A stretch of DNA of 35,536 nt, from the IMG/VR virus record IMGVR_UViG_3300009160_000086, positions 1-35,536 of that record. One strand, 5' to 3'. The DNA is from a virus. This document shows, in pieces, positions 7,923 to 15,262 of the stretch (the first letter of the stretch is position 1; the number at the start of each line of letters is the position of its first letter). Made by a program: the position numbers and the translations under genes. The notes under the pieces were generated by a model. That model was not told the DNA's origin. It saw only the letters and a program-made list of their open reading frames with translations, and ran no database searches.

Positions 7923-9208
7923 TGCCATTCTTCGCGCTACCGAGCGGTGCCTCGCCCGTGCTCGCGGGCAACGCTGCGCCGACTGGTGGCGTAGGTAACG
8001 CTGGCGATCTGTTCATAGATCGCACAAACAAAAAACTTTACGGTCCCAAGGATGCCGTCACTGGGTGGCCGACCGGAATAGATTTGAGCAATGGTCCGAC
8101 GGGGGCCGCGTCCACGGTAACAGGCCCCACAGGCGCTGTTTCTAGCGTGCCTGGACCTACGGGCAGCACTGGCAGCGCTGGCATCACTGGCAGCGTCGGC
8201 GCCACTGGCGCAACGGGCGCAACTGGCGCAGCGTCTAACGTGACGGGGCCTACAGGCAGCACGGGGCCTGCTCCGCTTGTCACTAGCGGGCCGACTGCCA
8301 GCACCGTCTACATCGGCGGCGTCCTTGTGACGGCTGCCCCAGGCCCCACGGGGCCGCAAGGCAACTCGATCACAGGCCCGACCGGCGCCGCGTCAACTGT
8401 CACGGGGCCGACTGGCAGCGTCGGCGCTACGGGCAGCACTGGCGCAGCCTCTACAGTGCCCGGCCCTACTGGCAGCGTCGGCGCAACTGGCGCGACGGGC
8501 GCAGCGTCTAGTGTGACCGGACCTGCTGGCAGCGTTGGCGCCACAGGAAGCGTCGGGCCGGCGGGCGCTGGTGCCACTGGTCCGCGAGGCCAAGGCGGCA
8601 TAGGGTTTGGTGTTGAGACAGTTACGTCGTCAATCATGGCGATCAGCGACGTGCCCGGTGAAGCCGGGACAAACGTAACCAATATCAACTTGTTGCGCGG
8701 CAACACTTACTACATCACGCCTATCTCAATTAGATCCGTGCGCGTGCTCTCGTCTTCAGACGTGGAGCTCACAAACGGCATCACCGTCGAGGCGGGCCTC
8801 GGCAAGACGTTGCAATACGTCGTTCCGATCGCCGCCGCTGCGTCGCAGAAATTGCGGCTATACAACTCGGGCGGCGGCACGGCGAGCACCATTACGCTCA
8901 CAGTTAGCGACCTAGCGCCTACGGGGCCGACGGGCACTGCGTCCACAGTGACAGGCCCCGCCGGCGCCACGGGCAGCACAGGCGCGGCAAGCACCGTGAC
9001 GGGACCAACGGGAAGCGTCGGACCTACTGGTAGCACAGGCGCAGCAAGCACGGTGACGGGGCCTACTGGCAGCGTCGGACCAACGGGCAACGCAGGCGCG
9101 GCAAGCACCGTGACGGGGCCTACCGGCCCAGCCGGCGGCCCAACTGGCAGCACTGGCCCAAGTGGCAGGGCTGGCGCTGGCATCGGACTCATAATCGCCC
9201 TCGGGTAA
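7922..9208 (+). CDS. collagen-like virion fibre protein 2
   Basis: A 428-residue companion of the preceding fibre. The N-terminal 58 residues (DLFIDRTNKKLYGPKDAVTGWPTG) resemble a short beta motif common in phage fibres, where a label such as LYGPK follows a FIDRTN-like strand. Two collagen-like blocks follow, about residues 58-226 and 336-422, separated by a non-collagen beta domain (about 227-335, containing VETVTSSIMAISDVPGEAG and LQYVVPIAAAASQKLRLYNSGGG). The triplets again have Thr in most Y positions. The protein ends just after the second block without a capping domain, so it may pair with other fibre parts. Its ATG overlaps the previous stop, suggesting coupled production. Confidence 0.85.
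   Translation: MPFFALPSGASPVLAGNAAPTGGVGNAGDLFIDRTNKKLYGPKDAVTGWPTGIDLSNGPTGAASTVTGPTGAVSSVPGPTGSTGSAGITGSVGATGATGATGAASNVTGPTGSTGPAPLVTSGPTASTVYIGGVLVTAAPGPTGPQGNSITGPTGAASTVTGPTGSVGATGSTGAASTVPGPTGSVGATGATGAASSVTGPAGSVGATGSVGPAGAGATGPRGQGGIGFGVETVTSSIMAISDVPGEAGTNVTNINLLRGNTYYITPISIRSVRVLSSSDVELTNGITVEAGLGKTLQYVVPIAAAASQKLRLYNSGGGTASTITLTVSDLAPTGPTGTASTVTGPAGATGSTGAASTVTGPTGSVGPTGSTGAASTVTGPTGSVGPTGNAGAASTVTGPTGPAGGPTGSTGPSGRAGAGIGLIIALG
8093..8600 (+). repeat. collagen-coding repeats, block 2
   Basis: In-frame degenerate repeats with units of roughly 11-15 codons around [11 protein letters not shown] and GSVGATGSTG. CCTACTGGCAGCGTCGGCG and its variants recur, with synonymous changes that break up exact identity. 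Confidence 0.8.
8928..9186 (+). repeat. collagen-coding repeats, block 3
   Basis: This is the most regular block. The unit [19 protein letters not shown] is repeated about three times, with near-identical DNA such as AGCACNGTGACGGG(G/A)CC, pointing to recent tandem duplication. Confidence 0.8.
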
Positions 9209-9214
9209 AAAAAC

Positions 9215-9589
9215 ATGGCAAATCCAAACATTGCAGCCGCAACAACTGTTCTTGCGAACAACGCACAACTTTCGCTCACCGCCACAACAGCCACGCAACT
9301 CATCACCAACGCGGCCTCAAGCGGGAAAGTCTTGCTTGTGGACTCAATCATCGTGGCGAATGTCGACGGTACAAACGCCTGCGACGTAACAGTCGCACGG
9401 TTCCAGAGCGCAACAAACACTGGAACGGCGTTTGCCATCGCATCGACGATTACCGTCCCGGCAAAGGCATCTGTCGTCATTATTGGGAAAGACAACGCCA
9501 TAAATCTCACCGAGGCCGAATCGGTCTACGTTACGGCGAGTGCGGCAAACCGGCTGGTCGTGGACGCCAACTGGAAAGAGTTGTCGTGA
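9215..9589 (+). CDS. small beta-rich virion protein
   Basis: This 124-residue protein has the pattern of small structural proteins that accompany phage tail or neck genes: a strand LLVDSIIVANVDGTNACDVTVARF, a Thr/Ala-rich middle, VPAKASVVIIGKDNAINLTEAESVYVTAS, and an ending LVVDANWKELS. No catalytic motif, signal peptide or membrane segment is present. It follows the second collagen fibre after six bases and its stop overlaps the next GTG. The likely role is an assembly or decorating component of the fibre apparatus; I cannot name a specific counterpart in lambda. Confidence 0.65.
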   Translation: MANPNIAAATTVLANNAQLSLTATTATQLITNAASSGKVLLVDSIIVANVDGTNACDVTVARFQSATNTGTAFAIASTITVPAKASVVIIGKDNAINLTEAESVYVTASAANRLVVDANWKELS

Positions 9590-10356
9590 GCAGGCAACCG
9601 GGGGGATACATCGGATTCAATCGCGCCCCGGCGGCGTCTGCGCTCAACTCTGACGCTGTAGGCATGTGGAAACTGCGCGAGGCTGAGGCTTACAGAAGGG
9701 CTGGAACGTGGCCCACTTCGCCCACCGCACCAGGTGCGCCGACAAGCCTTGCCACCACTGGAGGGAACGCTCAGGTAGCGCTAACGTGGACAGCCCCCGC
9801 GAGCAATGGAGGCAATGCCATCACCGATTACGCCGTTCAATTTAGCAGCGACTCTGGCGCAAACTGGACGACTTTTGCGGACGGCACATCGACGGCAACG
9901 AGTGCGACCGTTACGGGGCTGACTAACGGAACGGCGTATGTGTTTCGTGTGGCTGCGGTGAATGCCGTGGGCACCGGAAGCTACACGGCTGCTAGTGCGG
10001 CGGTGACGCCGGCTGTGTCGTCTGGCAATAGCTTGACGGCTACAGGCTGGAGCGGCGCGGGAACGTCGGCTAGCAAATTGGCACCGCCTGCCAGCCCTGC
10101 GACGTTTACCAGTTCTCCGTCTATCAGCGTTGCCACGAGCGGCACTCTGAGCGTCAGCATTGTTTCTGACGATAATTACAACGACGCCTGGGAAGTAATC
10201 ATTCGGCGCAACGGCACTACTGTGTATTCAAACGACGGCAACGCCGCCAACGGCACGACGTTCACCGTCTCGGTGACATCTGGGCAAACAATCACGCTCG
10301 CGGTGAGCGGTGGCGGCGCTCGGTGGTTTGCGGGCACAAGGCTTTGGGTTTCGTGA
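9586..10356 (+). CDS. virion protein with fibronectin type III domain
   Basis: A 256-residue protein with three parts. The N-terminus contains the GMWKLREAEAYRRAGTWP motif (residues 26-43), a signature I associate with phage structural proteins of this kind. Residues about 48-142 form an Fn3 domain: PGAPTSLATTGGNAQVALTW, then ITDYAVQFSSDSG and GLTNGTAYVFRVAAVNAVGTG. The last 110 residues are a Gly/Ser/Thr-rich beta domain ending in WFAGTRLWVS. Fn3 domains in phages are exposed and thought to aid weak binding to cell-surface carbohydrate. The GTG start overlaps the previous stop. It is probably part of the same fibre complex as the collagen-like proteins. Confidence 0.82.
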   Translation: MSRQPGGYIGFNRAPAASALNSDAVGMWKLREAEAYRRAGTWPTSPTAPGAPTSLATTGGNAQVALTWTAPASNGGNAITDYAVQFSSDSGANWTTFADGTSTATSATVTGLTNGTAYVFRVAAVNAVGTGSYTAASAAVTPAVSSGNSLTATGWSGAGTSASKLAPPASPATFTSSPSISVATSGTLSVSIVSDDNYNDAWEVIIRRNGTTVYSNDGNAANGTTFTVSVTSGQTITLAVSGGGARWFAGTRLWVS

Positions 10357-10523
10357 TGAGACACACCCTTGAGCTCCTCCTCTGCTCGACGATCGGAGCG
10401 TACTGCGTGTGGCGGTGCTACTCCGTACTGCCGCTGGCAATCGCAGAGGCTCACGCCCTGGTCGCGGCCATGCTGGGGCGTGTGCGGGAGTTGGACGCGA
10501 TCGTCGAACCGGACGCTGACTGA
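10356..10523 (+). CDS. small membrane protein of unknown function
   Basis: This 55-residue protein begins at the ATG that overlaps the previous stop by one base. Residues about 4-27 (TLELLLCSTIGAYCVWRCYSVLPL) form one probable membrane segment, followed by an amphipathic helix ending in acidic residues. Its place in a virion-fibre cluster is unusual for a membrane protein. It could be a holin-like or superinfection-related peptide, but nothing in the sequence decides this. An upstream in-frame start at 10323 would lie inside the Fn3 gene and is less likely. Confidence 0.5.
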   Translation: MRHTLELLLCSTIGAYCVWRCYSVLPLAIAEAHALVAAMLGRVRELDAIVEPDAD

Positions 10524-10554
10524 CCCAACATCAACCTACAAGAGCGCACTTCCC

Positions 10555-11319
10555 ATGCCCATGTCGCCACGTTTGTTGCGCCCGCGTCAGGCTGGCGGCT
10601 TCAACCCGAAGACCGTTGGGACGCTCGCTGTCTGGCTGAACCCGTCCGACACGTCCACGCTGACGTACAACGGCAGCACGATTTCGCAGATCAACGACGC
10701 CAGCGGGAACGGCCGGCACTTCGTGCAGGCAACTGCGGCATCTCAGCCTGGAACTACTACCGTAAACGGCCGGAATGCCTTGCTGTTTGACGGCAAGTGG
10801 ATGCGTCAAACGGCGCTCTCGGCCTACGCAAACCGCACAGTAATCCTCGTTGTGCGCAGGGACGCCGGCACCAATCCTACGGCGTTCGGTGCAGTTTTTG
10901 GGTATCGCTCCAGCGCGACCGCGATCAGCGGCGTTAGCAACTCAGACTTGTTCTTCGAGCTTCGCGCCGACAGCGCATCGTCTGGCACGCCTACCGGGTT
11001 TGACACAGCAAACTCAGCAACAGTTGTCGCATGGGCAAACGGAGCTTCAGCAACACTTCAAGCAGGAACAACGGTATCACAGCGGTTCGCCACCTGTCCG
11101 CTGTCTACGGCAGGAGCGGCGGCGATTATTTCAGTTAACACGACGCAGACAGGCAACGGAAATAAGATGCTGCTCTTGGGAGTGGAAGGCAACGCCTCTG
11201 CGAGAACGTATCTCATGACGCTGTGCGAGGTGCTGGTTTACTCCGATGAACTGGGCACAACGGCACGCCGTGCGGTTGAGTCATACCTATCGAAAAAGTG
11301 GAACGTGGCTGTCACATGA
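10555..11319 (+). CDS. LamG/concanavalin-like lectin domain virion protein
   Basis: A 254-residue protein matching the LamG-like jelly-roll pattern of phage adhesins. It has LAVWLNPSDTSTLTYNGSTISQINDASGNGRHFVQ near the N-terminus, NGRNALLFDGKWM, a central beta region, and the closing EVLVYSDELGTTARRAVESYLSKKWNV, which is typical of these domains. The probable role is binding of surface glycans. Start at ATG 10555 (a second ATG follows at 10561); a much longer frame from 10369 would overlap the small membrane gene and has no support. Its stop overlaps the ATG of the next gene. Confidence 0.8.
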   Translation: MPMSPRLLRPRQAGGFNPKTVGTLAVWLNPSDTSTLTYNGSTISQINDASGNGRHFVQATAASQPGTTTVNGRNALLFDGKWMRQTALSAYANRTVILVVRRDAGTNPTAFGAVFGYRSSATAISGVSNSDLFFELRADSASSGTPTGFDTANSATVVAWANGASATLQAGTTVSQRFATCPLSTAGAAAIISVNTTQTGNGNKMLLLGVEGNASARTYLMTLCEVLVYSDELGTTARRAVESYLSKKWNVAVT

Positions 11320-11591
11320 GATACTTTCGCTCCACGCCTGCCGTTTACGCTTCGATCTGTGCCCAGTTGGACGCGGCGTATGGCTACCCCAACGCCGAGA
11401 CTAAGACCGAGCGAGCACTGCCCCTGGTGAGCGATCTGCCCGCCGACGCACAGGGCCGCGTGTATCTGGCGATCTCTGCGGCCTACTGCGATTACATCCT
11501 GCCGTCCGAGATGCTGCCGCGACTGCTTGCCAGCGGTGCGGTGGAAGAAGTCGCGGCGGCTGTCTACGAGGCGTTGCTGCCTGCCGTCTGA
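11316..11591 (+). CDS. conserved phage protein of unknown function, 91 aa
   Basis: The protein starts MRYFRSTPAVYASICAQLDAAYGYPNAETKTERALP and contains GRVYLAISAAYCDYILPSEML. I recognise this pattern from small phage proteins encoded next to collagen-like or LamG fibre genes, but no function is known to me. It is acidic, soluble and mostly helical. The ATG overlaps the previous stop (ATGA), which places it in the fibre operon; an earlier frame start at 11298 lies inside the LamG gene. It may be a fibre chaperone or assembly factor, which is a guess from context. Confidence 0.65.
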   Translation: MRYFRSTPAVYASICAQLDAAYGYPNAETKTERALPLVSDLPADAQGRVYLAISAAYCDYILPSEMLPRLLASGAVEEVAAAVYEALLPAV

Positions 11592-11739
11592 GTGACGCTC
11601 TTCACCTTAGAGACGGCTATACCGGATACGGTATGACGCTCTTGCACCAGTGTGGCGACTGGGATGGCATTGCGCGGCGTGACTCGCCGGGTAGAATGTT
11701 CTTCGATCTGAGTGCCAGGAATACATCGGCGGTATATCC
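11592..11739. other. intergenic: direct repeats flanking an operator-like palindrome
   Basis: No gene is visible in 148 bases. TGACGCTCTT occurs at 11593-11602 and 11634-11643. Between them, TACCG-GATA-CGGTA (11620-11633) has the same half-sites and 4-base spacing as the operators at the right end of the window. No clear -35/-10 pair is seen nearby. Confidence 0.5.
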
Positions 11740-11943
11740 GTGATCGCCATATTGAAGTTCTCGTTGCCTGCCGAACAGGCTGAGTATGACGCCGCCCGCC
11801 TGGGGAGCGAGGCGATGCAGGTTCTATGGCAGATCGAACAGCGGCTGCGGTCGCTGACGAAATACGGAACGCCCAGCGGCGAGACTCGCATACTGTGCGA
11901 CGAACTGCGGGCGATGATCCCGAACGAACTGCTAGACATTTGA
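11740..11943 (+). CDS. small conserved phage protein, 67 aa
   Basis: The protein begins ILKFSLPAEQAEYDAARLGSEAMQVLWQIEQRLRSLTKYG, a pattern I know from small phage proteins (a strand, LPEE-like motif, then a helix ending in LR..KYG), with no assigned function. It has a GTG start with a weak ribosome site: AGGA lies more than 20 bases upstream. It is the first of three short genes placed between fibre and sugar genes, each on its own with an intergenic gap, unlike the overlapped virion genes. It is probably soluble and helical, and possibly a host-takeover peptide. Confidence 0.6.
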   Translation: MIAILKFSLPAEQAEYDAARLGSEAMQVLWQIEQRLRSLTKYGTPSGETRILCDELRAMIPNELLDI

Positions 11944-11979
11944 CGCAACACGCCGCAGAGAGAGACAAAGGAGTTACAG

Positions 11980-12273
11980 ATGAAGATGATTTACAGCACC
12001 CACAAGGCCGCAATCGTTCGCCGCGACAACCTCATATCTGGCCTGCGTGACTCGCAGCAATTCATGGCCGAGTCGCTGAACCGGCAGCATGACAACTTCA
12101 CCGGGTGGCTCCGGTGGCAGATTGAGAAGCGTGAGACTCGCATGGACACCATCGGCCTGATTGGAAAAGCGGGAGGCGGCGACTTGGCCGCAGAGTCGGC
12201 ACGGTCGGCCGGTGAGGCGGCAGCGTTTCGTGCCGTGTTGGATTACGTCAACAACGGCTGGAAGGCCGAGTGA
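11980..12273 (+). CDS. small helical protein of unknown function, 97 aa
   Basis: The ATG is preceded at good distance by AAAGGAG, so translation is likely. The protein is basic at the N-terminus (MKMIYSTHKAAIVRRDNL), then strongly helical, with a Trp-rich WLRWQIEKRE segment, and ends VLDYVNNGWKAE. I recognise no domain, metal site or membrane segment. It lies between two other small genes whose stop codons are likewise followed by CGC. No function can be assigned. Confidence 0.6.
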   Translation: MKMIYSTHKAAIVRRDNLISGLRDSQQFMAESLNRQHDNFTGWLRWQIEKRETRMDTIGLIGKAGGGDLAAESARSAGEAAAFRAVLDYVNNGWKAE

Positions 12274-12296
12274 CGCTCTAGAAATCAGAGAGAGCC

Positions 12297-12497
12297 ATGA
12301 GCATTGCAGTTGGATTGGCGTGGGCTGAAGAGGCGCGGCGGCAGGCGGCGGCAGAAATAGAACTGCTGCGGCTCACCGACGAGGAGAGAGAAGCAATTGA
12401 AAAGGCCATCAGCCGAGAACTAGATTCCGACTGGTACGGCGGGCCAGAGCCATCCAGAGTTGTGGCCCTTCGCGGTCTGCTGAAACGGCTGGCGTGA
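12297..12497 (+). CDS. small acidic helical protein, 66 aa
   Basis: AGAGAG precedes the ATG by two to eight bases. The 66-residue product is almost entirely helical and charge-rich (EEARRQAAAEIELLRLTDEEREAIEKAI), then a short SDWYGGPEPSRVVALRGLLKRLA tail. The DEEREAIEKAI segment resembles small helical phage proteins with no known activity. It is the last short gene before the sugar cassette. It is unrecognised; a small regulatory or protein-binding role is possible but unsupported. Confidence 0.55.
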   Translation: MSIAVGLAWAEEARRQAAAEIELLRLTDEEREAIEKAISRELDSDWYGGPEPSRVVALRGLLKRLA

Positions 12498-12601
12498 CGC
12501 TACTGAGCGAACCTAGCGTCTGGCCCGGTGCGCTACTGCGGCGAGAGACGCCTCCCCCACCCCCTCTAGCCTGAGCTCGGCCACCGGCACAATTGCCGGC
12601 C
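12498..12601. other. intergenic gap before the sugar cassette, with hairpin
   Basis: About 100 bases without a gene. CCGGCA (12584-12589) and TGCCGG (12594-12599) form a 6-pair stem with a 4-base loop two bases before the next ATG, which could limit translation. A C-rich stretch ACCCCCTCT lies at 12559. No clear promoter is seen. Confidence 0.4.
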
Positions 12602-13684
12602 ATGATCGACCACCTCCAGGCCCTCGCCATCCACGCCTACTACGCCGGCGAATTTGACGCCGGCCGCCGGGCCTGCGATCGCCTGCTCTTGATGCCACTC
12701 CCGCCGGAGGTCGAGATGCAAACGCGGTCCAATCGCCTTTGGTATCAACAGCCGCTCGACGAGCTCGTCGACTGCCGCTTTGTGCGGATCGACGTTGAGC
12801 CCGCTCACGATGGCTGGAGCCTGTTTAACCCGTCCATCCTCGCCCACGGCGACGAGCTCCTCGTATGGGTGCGATCCTCAAACTACCGCATCGTCGAGGG
12901 CCGCTACGAGATGCCTCCGGCGGACGGCGGCATCATCCGCACCGAGGGCCTGCTCGCACGCTACACGGCCGACCTCACGCTCCGCGACTGCCGCGGCGTC
13001 CGCAGGCCCGACTACCCGACCACCGGCTACCCAGTCGACGGCCTTGAGGACTGCCGCCTCCGCCATACCCAAACGGGGATAGGCGTGTCGGCCACGATCC
13101 GCAACGCCGCCCCCTACGACGGCCGCTGCCGCATCGCGACGGCAACGCTTGACGTATGTCACGCAAGCCTTGACGGCCTGGTCGTGCTCGATTCGCTCTC
13201 GACTCAAGAGCACGAAAAGAACTGGATGCCGCTAGAGGGCGGCCCGCACGCCGGAGGCTGGCTCTACGCCGCTAGCCACCGCGGGCACGTCGTGACGGTC
13301 GACGGTGACCCGAGCCTCGCCGGGGCCTACCTCATGCACCAGCGCGGCCCGGCTCCGCTGATCGCGAAAGAGTTCCGGGGCGGCGGCCAAGCGATCGCCT
13401 TCCGCGACGGCTACCTGGCCGTGATCCACGAGGTGGCCGCCATCGGCGACAGGAGGGCCTACGAGCACCGGCTCCTCTGGCTCGACAATTCGTTAACTCT
13501 GCGGCGCATGTCGCAGCCGTTCGCATTCCGCGAGCCGCGGGCGATCGAGTTTGCGGCCGGGCTCGCCGCCATGGGCGACCGGATCGTCGTGAGCTTCGGC
13601 GTGCGTGACGCCGAGGCGTGGCTCGTCGAGATTGCCGCCGGCCATGTAGAGGAGATGCTAAATGCCATCCCTGTTTCGCACTAA
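12602..13684 (+). CDS. GH130-like five-bladed beta-propeller protein
   Basis: A 360-residue protein probably acting on or binding glycans. The first 50 residues are a TPR-like helix pair (YYAGEFDAGRRACDRLL, then TRSNRLWY) of the kind fused to glycosyltransferases. The rest follows the GH130/GH43-like propeller pattern: WSLFNPSIL at 73-80, VRSSNYRIVEGRYEMP at 90-105, the acidic GLEDCRL at 147-153, EKNWMP at 205-210 and GGGQAIAF later. GH130 enzymes phosphorolyse mannosides, but I cannot confirm a catalytic acid here, so lectin-like or transferase-partner roles remain. It overlaps the methyltransferase gene by 23 bases, which supports one cassette. The start at 12602 follows a hairpin and has no good Shine-Dalgarno. 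Confidence 0.7.
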   Translation: MIDHLQALAIHAYYAGEFDAGRRACDRLLLMPLPPEVEMQTRSNRLWYQQPLDELVDCRFVRIDVEPAHDGWSLFNPSILAHGDELLVWVRSSNYRIVEGRYEMPPADGGIIRTEGLLARYTADLTLRDCRGVRRPDYPTTGYPVDGLEDCRLRHTQTGIGVSATIRNAAPYDGRCRIATATLDVCHASLDGLVVLDSLSTQEHEKNWMPLEGGPHAGGWLYAASHRGHVVTVDGDPSLAGAYLMHQRGPAPLIAKEFRGGGQAIAFRDGYLAVIHEVAAIGDRRAYEHRLLWLDNSLTLRRMSQPFAFREPRAIEFAAGLAAMGDRIVVSFGVRDAEAWLVEIAAGHVEEMLNAIPVSH

Positions 13685-14210
13685 GGTCTCCAAGGCCCTC
13701 GCCGACGCTTGGCGGCCGCACGACTGGTTTGAGCTCAACCAAGCGGTCGAAAATCACTACGTCCATAAGGCGAGCGTCTGCGCCGAAGTGCGACCCAAAC
13801 GGGTGATTGAAATCGGCACGCGGTGCGGCTATTCGCTGGTCGCGTTTGCGATAGCGGCCCCCGAGGCCCGCTACCTGTGCCTCGACGGGGCGACCGACTC
13901 CGACTCGTTTGACTGCCTCGCCCACTGGGCGAGTGTGGTCGAGCGGTGGGTGATCGACGCGAGCCTCGTCGTCGTCGACACCAAGCACGTCCGCAGCCTG
14001 CCGCCGGCGGACTTCGCCCACGTTGACGGCGACCACAGTTTCGGCGGTGCCCTCCGCGATCTGCGGCTCGTCTCGCACTGCAAAACCATACTCGCCGACG
14101 ATTGCTGCAATCCCGAGGTCAAACGAGCGGTCGTGCAGTTCGCGGCCGAGCGTCACCGCCGCGTCGACTGGCATCACGACGGGCTCAGGGAGAGTGCCGT
14201 CCTCACATGA
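13662..14210 (+). CDS. class I SAM-dependent methyltransferase-like protein
   Basis: A 182-residue protein with a Rossmann-type methyltransferase core. Motif I is VIEIGTRCGYS (48-58), followed by the acidic end of strand 2 in YLCLDG (71-76). FAHVDGDHSFGGALRDL (118-134) and KTILADDCC (141-149) match the Methyltransf_24 pattern, whose members often act on sugars or small metabolites. GAGGAG lies seven bases before the ATG. It starts inside the propeller gene and its stop overlaps the ATG of the glycosyltransferase, so the three are translated as a unit. A plausible substrate is the glycan made by its neighbour; this is inference from context. Confidence 0.78.
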   Translation: MPSLFRTKVSKALADAWRPHDWFELNQAVENHYVHKASVCAEVRPKRVIEIGTRCGYSLVAFAIAAPEARYLCLDGATDSDSFDCLAHWASVVERWVIDASLVVVDTKHVRSLPPADFAHVDGDHSFGGALRDLRLVSHCKTILADDCCNPEVKRAVVQFAAERHRRVDWHHDGLRESAVLT

Positions 14211-15262
14211 AAATCGGCATCTACGCGCTCGCGAAAAACGAGATCAAGCACGCGGCCGCCTGGGCCGAATCCTGCCTCGAGGCCGACGTTCGCGTTGTGA
14301 CCGACACCGGCTCAACCGATGGCACCGTCGAGGCCCTAGAGGCTGCCGGCGTGACGGTGGCCCGTGGCTACGTCTGCCCCTGGAGATGGGACGACGCCCA
14401 CAACCTATCGCTCAACCACCTGCCGCCAGACCTCGACGTTGCCATCCGGCTCGACCTCGACGAGCGGATCCAGCCCGGCTGGCGGGAGGCAGTCGAGCGG
14501 GCGTGGGCGGACGGCGTCAACAACCTTCGGTATCACTACGTCTGGTCGTGGGCGCCAGACGGCTCTGAGGGGCTGACGTTTCACTGTGATCGCGTCCACG
14601 CCCGCCGGGGATTCCGCTGGGCACAGGCGACCCACGAGGGGCTAATTTGCTGGAGCGGCGACAAGGTGCAGGCTTTTGCCGAAGGGCTCCAGATCCACCA
14701 CCACCGCGACGCCGGCAAGAAGCACGTCACCGACTTGACGCTCCTAGAGGTGGCGGTCCGCGAGGCTCCGCACGACGCTCGAGCCCAGTGGTATCTCGCC
14801 CGCGAGCTCGACTACGCCGGTCGGCCCGAGGCGGCCGACGCCTTCCGCCATTACCTGACGATGCCGGGTGGCACGGCCACCGAGCGGAGTTACGCCGAGC
14901 GGTCGCTCTACCGGCTCACGGGCGACGAGCAACACCTTCACAACGCCGTCAAGGAGGCCCCCGGCGAGCCCGACGGGTGGGAGCGGCTGGCGTGGGTGAA
15001 CTACCAACGCCGCGAGTGGCGAAACGTGGCCGGCTTCGCACGGCAGGCGACCGTAGCCGATTGGCCGGGCACGCATTGCACCGACCCGCAGGCACCGACG
15101 AAGGCACTCGATCTGCTCGCGGTCGCCCTCTGGGAGCTCGGCAGTCGGACAGACGCCCTACATCATGCAAGGCAGGCTGCGGCAAGATGGCCGGAAGACG
15201 AGCGGCTCGCCAACAACGTGGCCGCGATGGAACGCATCCTCGCCCAAGGGGCCGCCGCGTGA
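14207..15262 (+). CDS. GT2-family glycosyltransferase with C-terminal TPR region
   Basis: A 351-residue predicted glycosyltransferase. The GT-A fold is shown by YALAKNE (6-12), VTDTGSTDGT (31-40), RWDDAHNLSLN and the metal-binding DLD at residues 83-85. About residues 170-345 are helical repeats of TPR type (ARAQWYLARELDYAGRPEAADAF, LAVALWELGSRTDALHHARQAAARWPEDERLANN). TPR-bearing GT2 enzymes include protein O- and S-glycosyltransferases, such as the SPbeta prophage enzyme SunS, so a protein acceptor is plausible. There is no membrane segment, so it would act in the cytoplasm, before virion assembly ends. The start is the ATG overlapping the methyltransferase stop; its own stop overlaps the next GTG. 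Confidence 0.88.
   Translation: MKIGIYALAKNEIKHAAAWAESCLEADVRVVTDTGSTDGTVEALEAAGVTVARGYVCPWRWDDAHNLSLNHLPPDLDVAIRLDLDERIQPGWREAVERAWADGVNNLRYHYVWSWAPDGSEGLTFHCDRVHARRGFRWAQATHEGLICWSGDKVQAFAEGLQIHHHRDAGKKHVTDLTLLEVAVREAPHDARAQWYLARELDYAGRPEAADAFRHYLTMPGGTATERSYAERSLYRLTGDEQHLHNAVKEAPGEPDGWERLAWVNYQRREWRNVAGFARQATVADWPGTHCTDPQAPTKALDLLAVALWELGSRTDALHHARQAAARWPEDERLANNVAAMERILAQGAAA

Noticed and set aside
7266-9186. CRISPR-like array
   Set aside because: The repeats are in frame, degenerate and coding for Gly-X-Y; there are no unique spacers or cas genes.
10555-11319. Diversity-generating retroelement target
   Set aside because: LamG- and BACON-type adhesins can be such targets, but no reverse transcriptase or template repeat is present in the window.
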